NCBI GenBank assembly: GCA_030040395.1
Contig: JASHTU010000042.1
Span: 1 to 7,318, forward strand
DNA: 7,318 bases
From: Acidobacteriaceae bacterium
GTDB lineage: Bacteria; Acidobacteriota; Terriglobia; Terriglobales; Acidobacteriaceae
Reading direction: 5' to 3'
In this document: one piece after another, positions 6,380 through 7,318 of the stretch
Layout of the letters: every line of letters begins with the position of its first letter
Position numbering within the stretch: position 1 is the stretch's first letter
Made by a program: the position numbers and the translations under genes
Notes under the pieces: model-generated
Told to the model about the DNA's origin: nothing
What the model saw: only the letters and a program-made list of their open reading frames with translations
Databases searched by the model: none

Positions 6380-7198
6380 TCAAAACCATTCTGCCGGCGG
6401 GGAGATTTCTGCGAAGGGTTCAGTCTTCGCCCAGTGAAATTCTGTCTTCTGAATCATCTGCAACCATAAAGAATCCGGATCGGCACTGAATACGGTGGCG
6501 GTGTCTGCCGGAAAAACGAACCACGCGCCCAATTGCACCTCGGTTCGCAATTGGTCTTGTGTCCATCCGGCGTATCCCAGGTAAACGTGAAAAACGCGCG
6601 GGTCAGGCCGGGCCGAAAGTGTTTGTTTGAAGAGGCTTTTGTCGGAAATCAAATAAACCTCACCGAAGATGTTTTCAGCTTTTTTGATTTGGGTCGAGGA
6701 CTGAAACAGTGCGAATACGTTGGAAGTTTCCAGCGGGCCCCCGACATAGACCGGGTCGGAGCGGTCTTTCGCGACCTTGAGATCAAGAACGCGAGAAAGC
6801 GGTACATCGGTGCGCTGGTTGAGAACCAGTCCGAGTACGCCTTTTTCATCGTAGTGGACCAGCAGGAGCACGGTTCCCCCGAAGTTCGGGTCGCCGAGGC
6901 CGCGGCTCGCCACCAGCAACTTTCCGACACCCAAACTCTTGGGGTCCTTGAATTGAATCGGAACTAAGGACCCCGGCAGCAATTGGCCTTTCCTGCGCAA
7001 TAAATTCAGTGGACTTGGCTGGTTTGCCGGATGGCTGCCGCACCAAGGGCACACAGCGGCGGCCGGCAACGGAGCGCGCAACCACGCATTCGGCTTGGGC
7101 GCATCCAATTTGGCCTTGGACACATTGACGCTTGCGAACGCCGCCAAGGCAACGATCGTGAACAACATGGCGAACCGCAAGTGTTTGCGCGCCGGCAT
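6380..7198 (-). CDS. YqgE/AlgH-family protein with signal-peptide-like N-terminal extension
   Basis: A 272-residue protein. Residues about 88-250 match the YqgE/AlgH (DUF179) family: GKLLVASRGLGDPNFGGTVLLLVHYDEKGVLGLVLNQRT, split here as GKLLVASRGLGDPNFGG (92-108) and VLGLVLNQRT (121-130); then VYVGGPLE (150-157), VFHVYLGYAGWTQDQL (202-217) and GAWFVFPAD (224-232). The molecular function of the family is not settled; AlgH was named for an effect on alginate regulation. Classical members are about 190 residues, cytoplasmic, and begin at the conserved domain. Here some 87 residues precede it: a basic start (K5, R8), a hydrophobic core at about 9-24, a possible cleavage after SKA (29), then CPWC at 50-53. 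Export to the periplasm, or a membrane anchor, is therefore likely. The ATG is supported by GGGAAGG nine bases upstream. The family call is firm; localisation is inferred. Confidence 0.92.
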   Translation of the reverse strand: MPARKHLRFAMLFTIVALAAFASVNVSKAKLDAPKPNAWLRAPLPAAAVCPWCGSHPANQPSPLNLLRRKGQLLPGSLVPIQFKDPKSLGVGKLLVASRGLGDPNFGGTVLLLVHYDEKGVLGLVLNQRTDVPLSRVLDLKVAKDRSDPVYVGGPLETSNVFALFQSSTQIKKAENIFGEVYLISDKSLFKQTLSARPDPRVFHVYLGYAGWTQDQLRTEVQLGAWFVFPADTATVFSADPDSLWLQMIQKTEFHWAKTEPFAEISPPAEWF

Positions 7199-7207
7199 GG
7201 TCGGTAA

Positions 7208-7227
7208 CCTTCCCAGAGGAGATTATC
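7208..7227 (-). promoter_or_regulatory. Ribosome site and -10-like box before the YqgE-like gene
   Basis: On the minus strand GGGAAGG (7214 down to 7208) stands 9 bases before the ATG and supports that start. GATAAT (7227 down to 7222) matches 5 of 6 bases of the -10 consensus, but no clear -35 lies 16-18 bases further up. If used, the leader would be under 20 bases. The ribosome site is good; the promoter is tentative. Confidence 0.45.
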
Positions 7228-7249
7228 CGATTTTTTCGGGAATTTATCT

Positions 7250-7263
7250 CATTTGCTCAAATG
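7250..7263. repeat. Palindrome CATTTG-CT-CAAATG upstream of YqgE-like gene
   Basis: A 14-base inverted repeat with perfect 6-base arms and a 2-base centre, 52-65 bases upstream of the ATG at 7198, in an AT-richer patch. Its position just above a candidate -10 box suits a regulator-binding site. It could also mark the end of a gene entering from the right. Confidence 0.35.
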
Positions 7264-7318
7264 TCCTGAGCCGGATGCCGCCTCTTCGAGCGCGCCGGCA
7301 GGAATTCGCGTGAAACCC

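Noticed and set aside
7257..7317. Possible C-terminal tail of a minus-strand gene entering from the right, ending in EEAASGSGHLSK
   Set aside because: Only 19 codons are visible before the TGA; the composition is plausible for a protein end, but this is too short to support a gene.
1..7318. CRISPR array, tRNA, rRNA, insertion sequence or phage-related gene
   Set aside because: No regularly spaced repeats, no transposase or integrase motifs, no terminal inverted repeats and no cloverleaf-like segment were seen on reading both strands.

Overview
The window is GC-rich bacterial DNA with one genuine gene on nearly every stretch. It reads like a Gram-negative genome: a beta-barrel porin of the BBP2/OmpL-like type, a TolC-family outer membrane channel and a Tat-exported cupin protein are all present. 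The porin style, the exported cupin and the type III PKS/methyltransferase/flavoprotein trio recall soil Acidobacteriota, but this is an inference from gene character, not from any marker gene. No RNA genes, mobile elements or CRISPR arrays were seen.

Layout. At the left edge (2-949, +) is the C-terminal part of an outer membrane beta-barrel protein. It converges, with a gap of only 10 bases, on a three-gene minus-strand operon that is read from 3863 down to 960: a type III polyketide synthase (chalcone synthase fold, Cys/His/Asn triad intact), a class I SAM methyltransferase, and a geranylgeranyl-reductase-like FAD oxidoreductase. The first two genes overlap by 11 bases. The second and third most likely overlap by 4 (GTGA). 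The set resembles the PKS + methyltransferase + flavoprotein operons that make phenolic lipids (srsABC of Streptomyces griseus is the precedent). The likely job is to build a long-chain alkylresorcinol or alkylpyrone, methylate it, and oxidise or reduce the product.

A 207-base divergent intergenic region separates the operon from a TolC-like outer membrane efflux protein (4071-5540, +). It holds a 7+10+7 inverted repeat and may control both directions. No periplasmic adaptor or inner membrane pump is encoded here, so the channel's partners lie elsewhere. A 164-base convergent spacer with two short GC hairpins follows. Then come two minus-strand genes, apparently independent: a Tat-exported single-domain cupin (5705-6265) and a YqgE/AlgH-family protein with an unusual N-terminal extension that looks like a signal peptide plus a CPWC motif (6380-7198). 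Each has a 14-base 6+2+6 palindrome about 52 bases upstream of its start codon.

The most interesting content is the compact lipid-polyketide operon back to back with an outer membrane channel, and the apparently exported YqgE variant. Everything else looks like ordinary chromosomal sequence.
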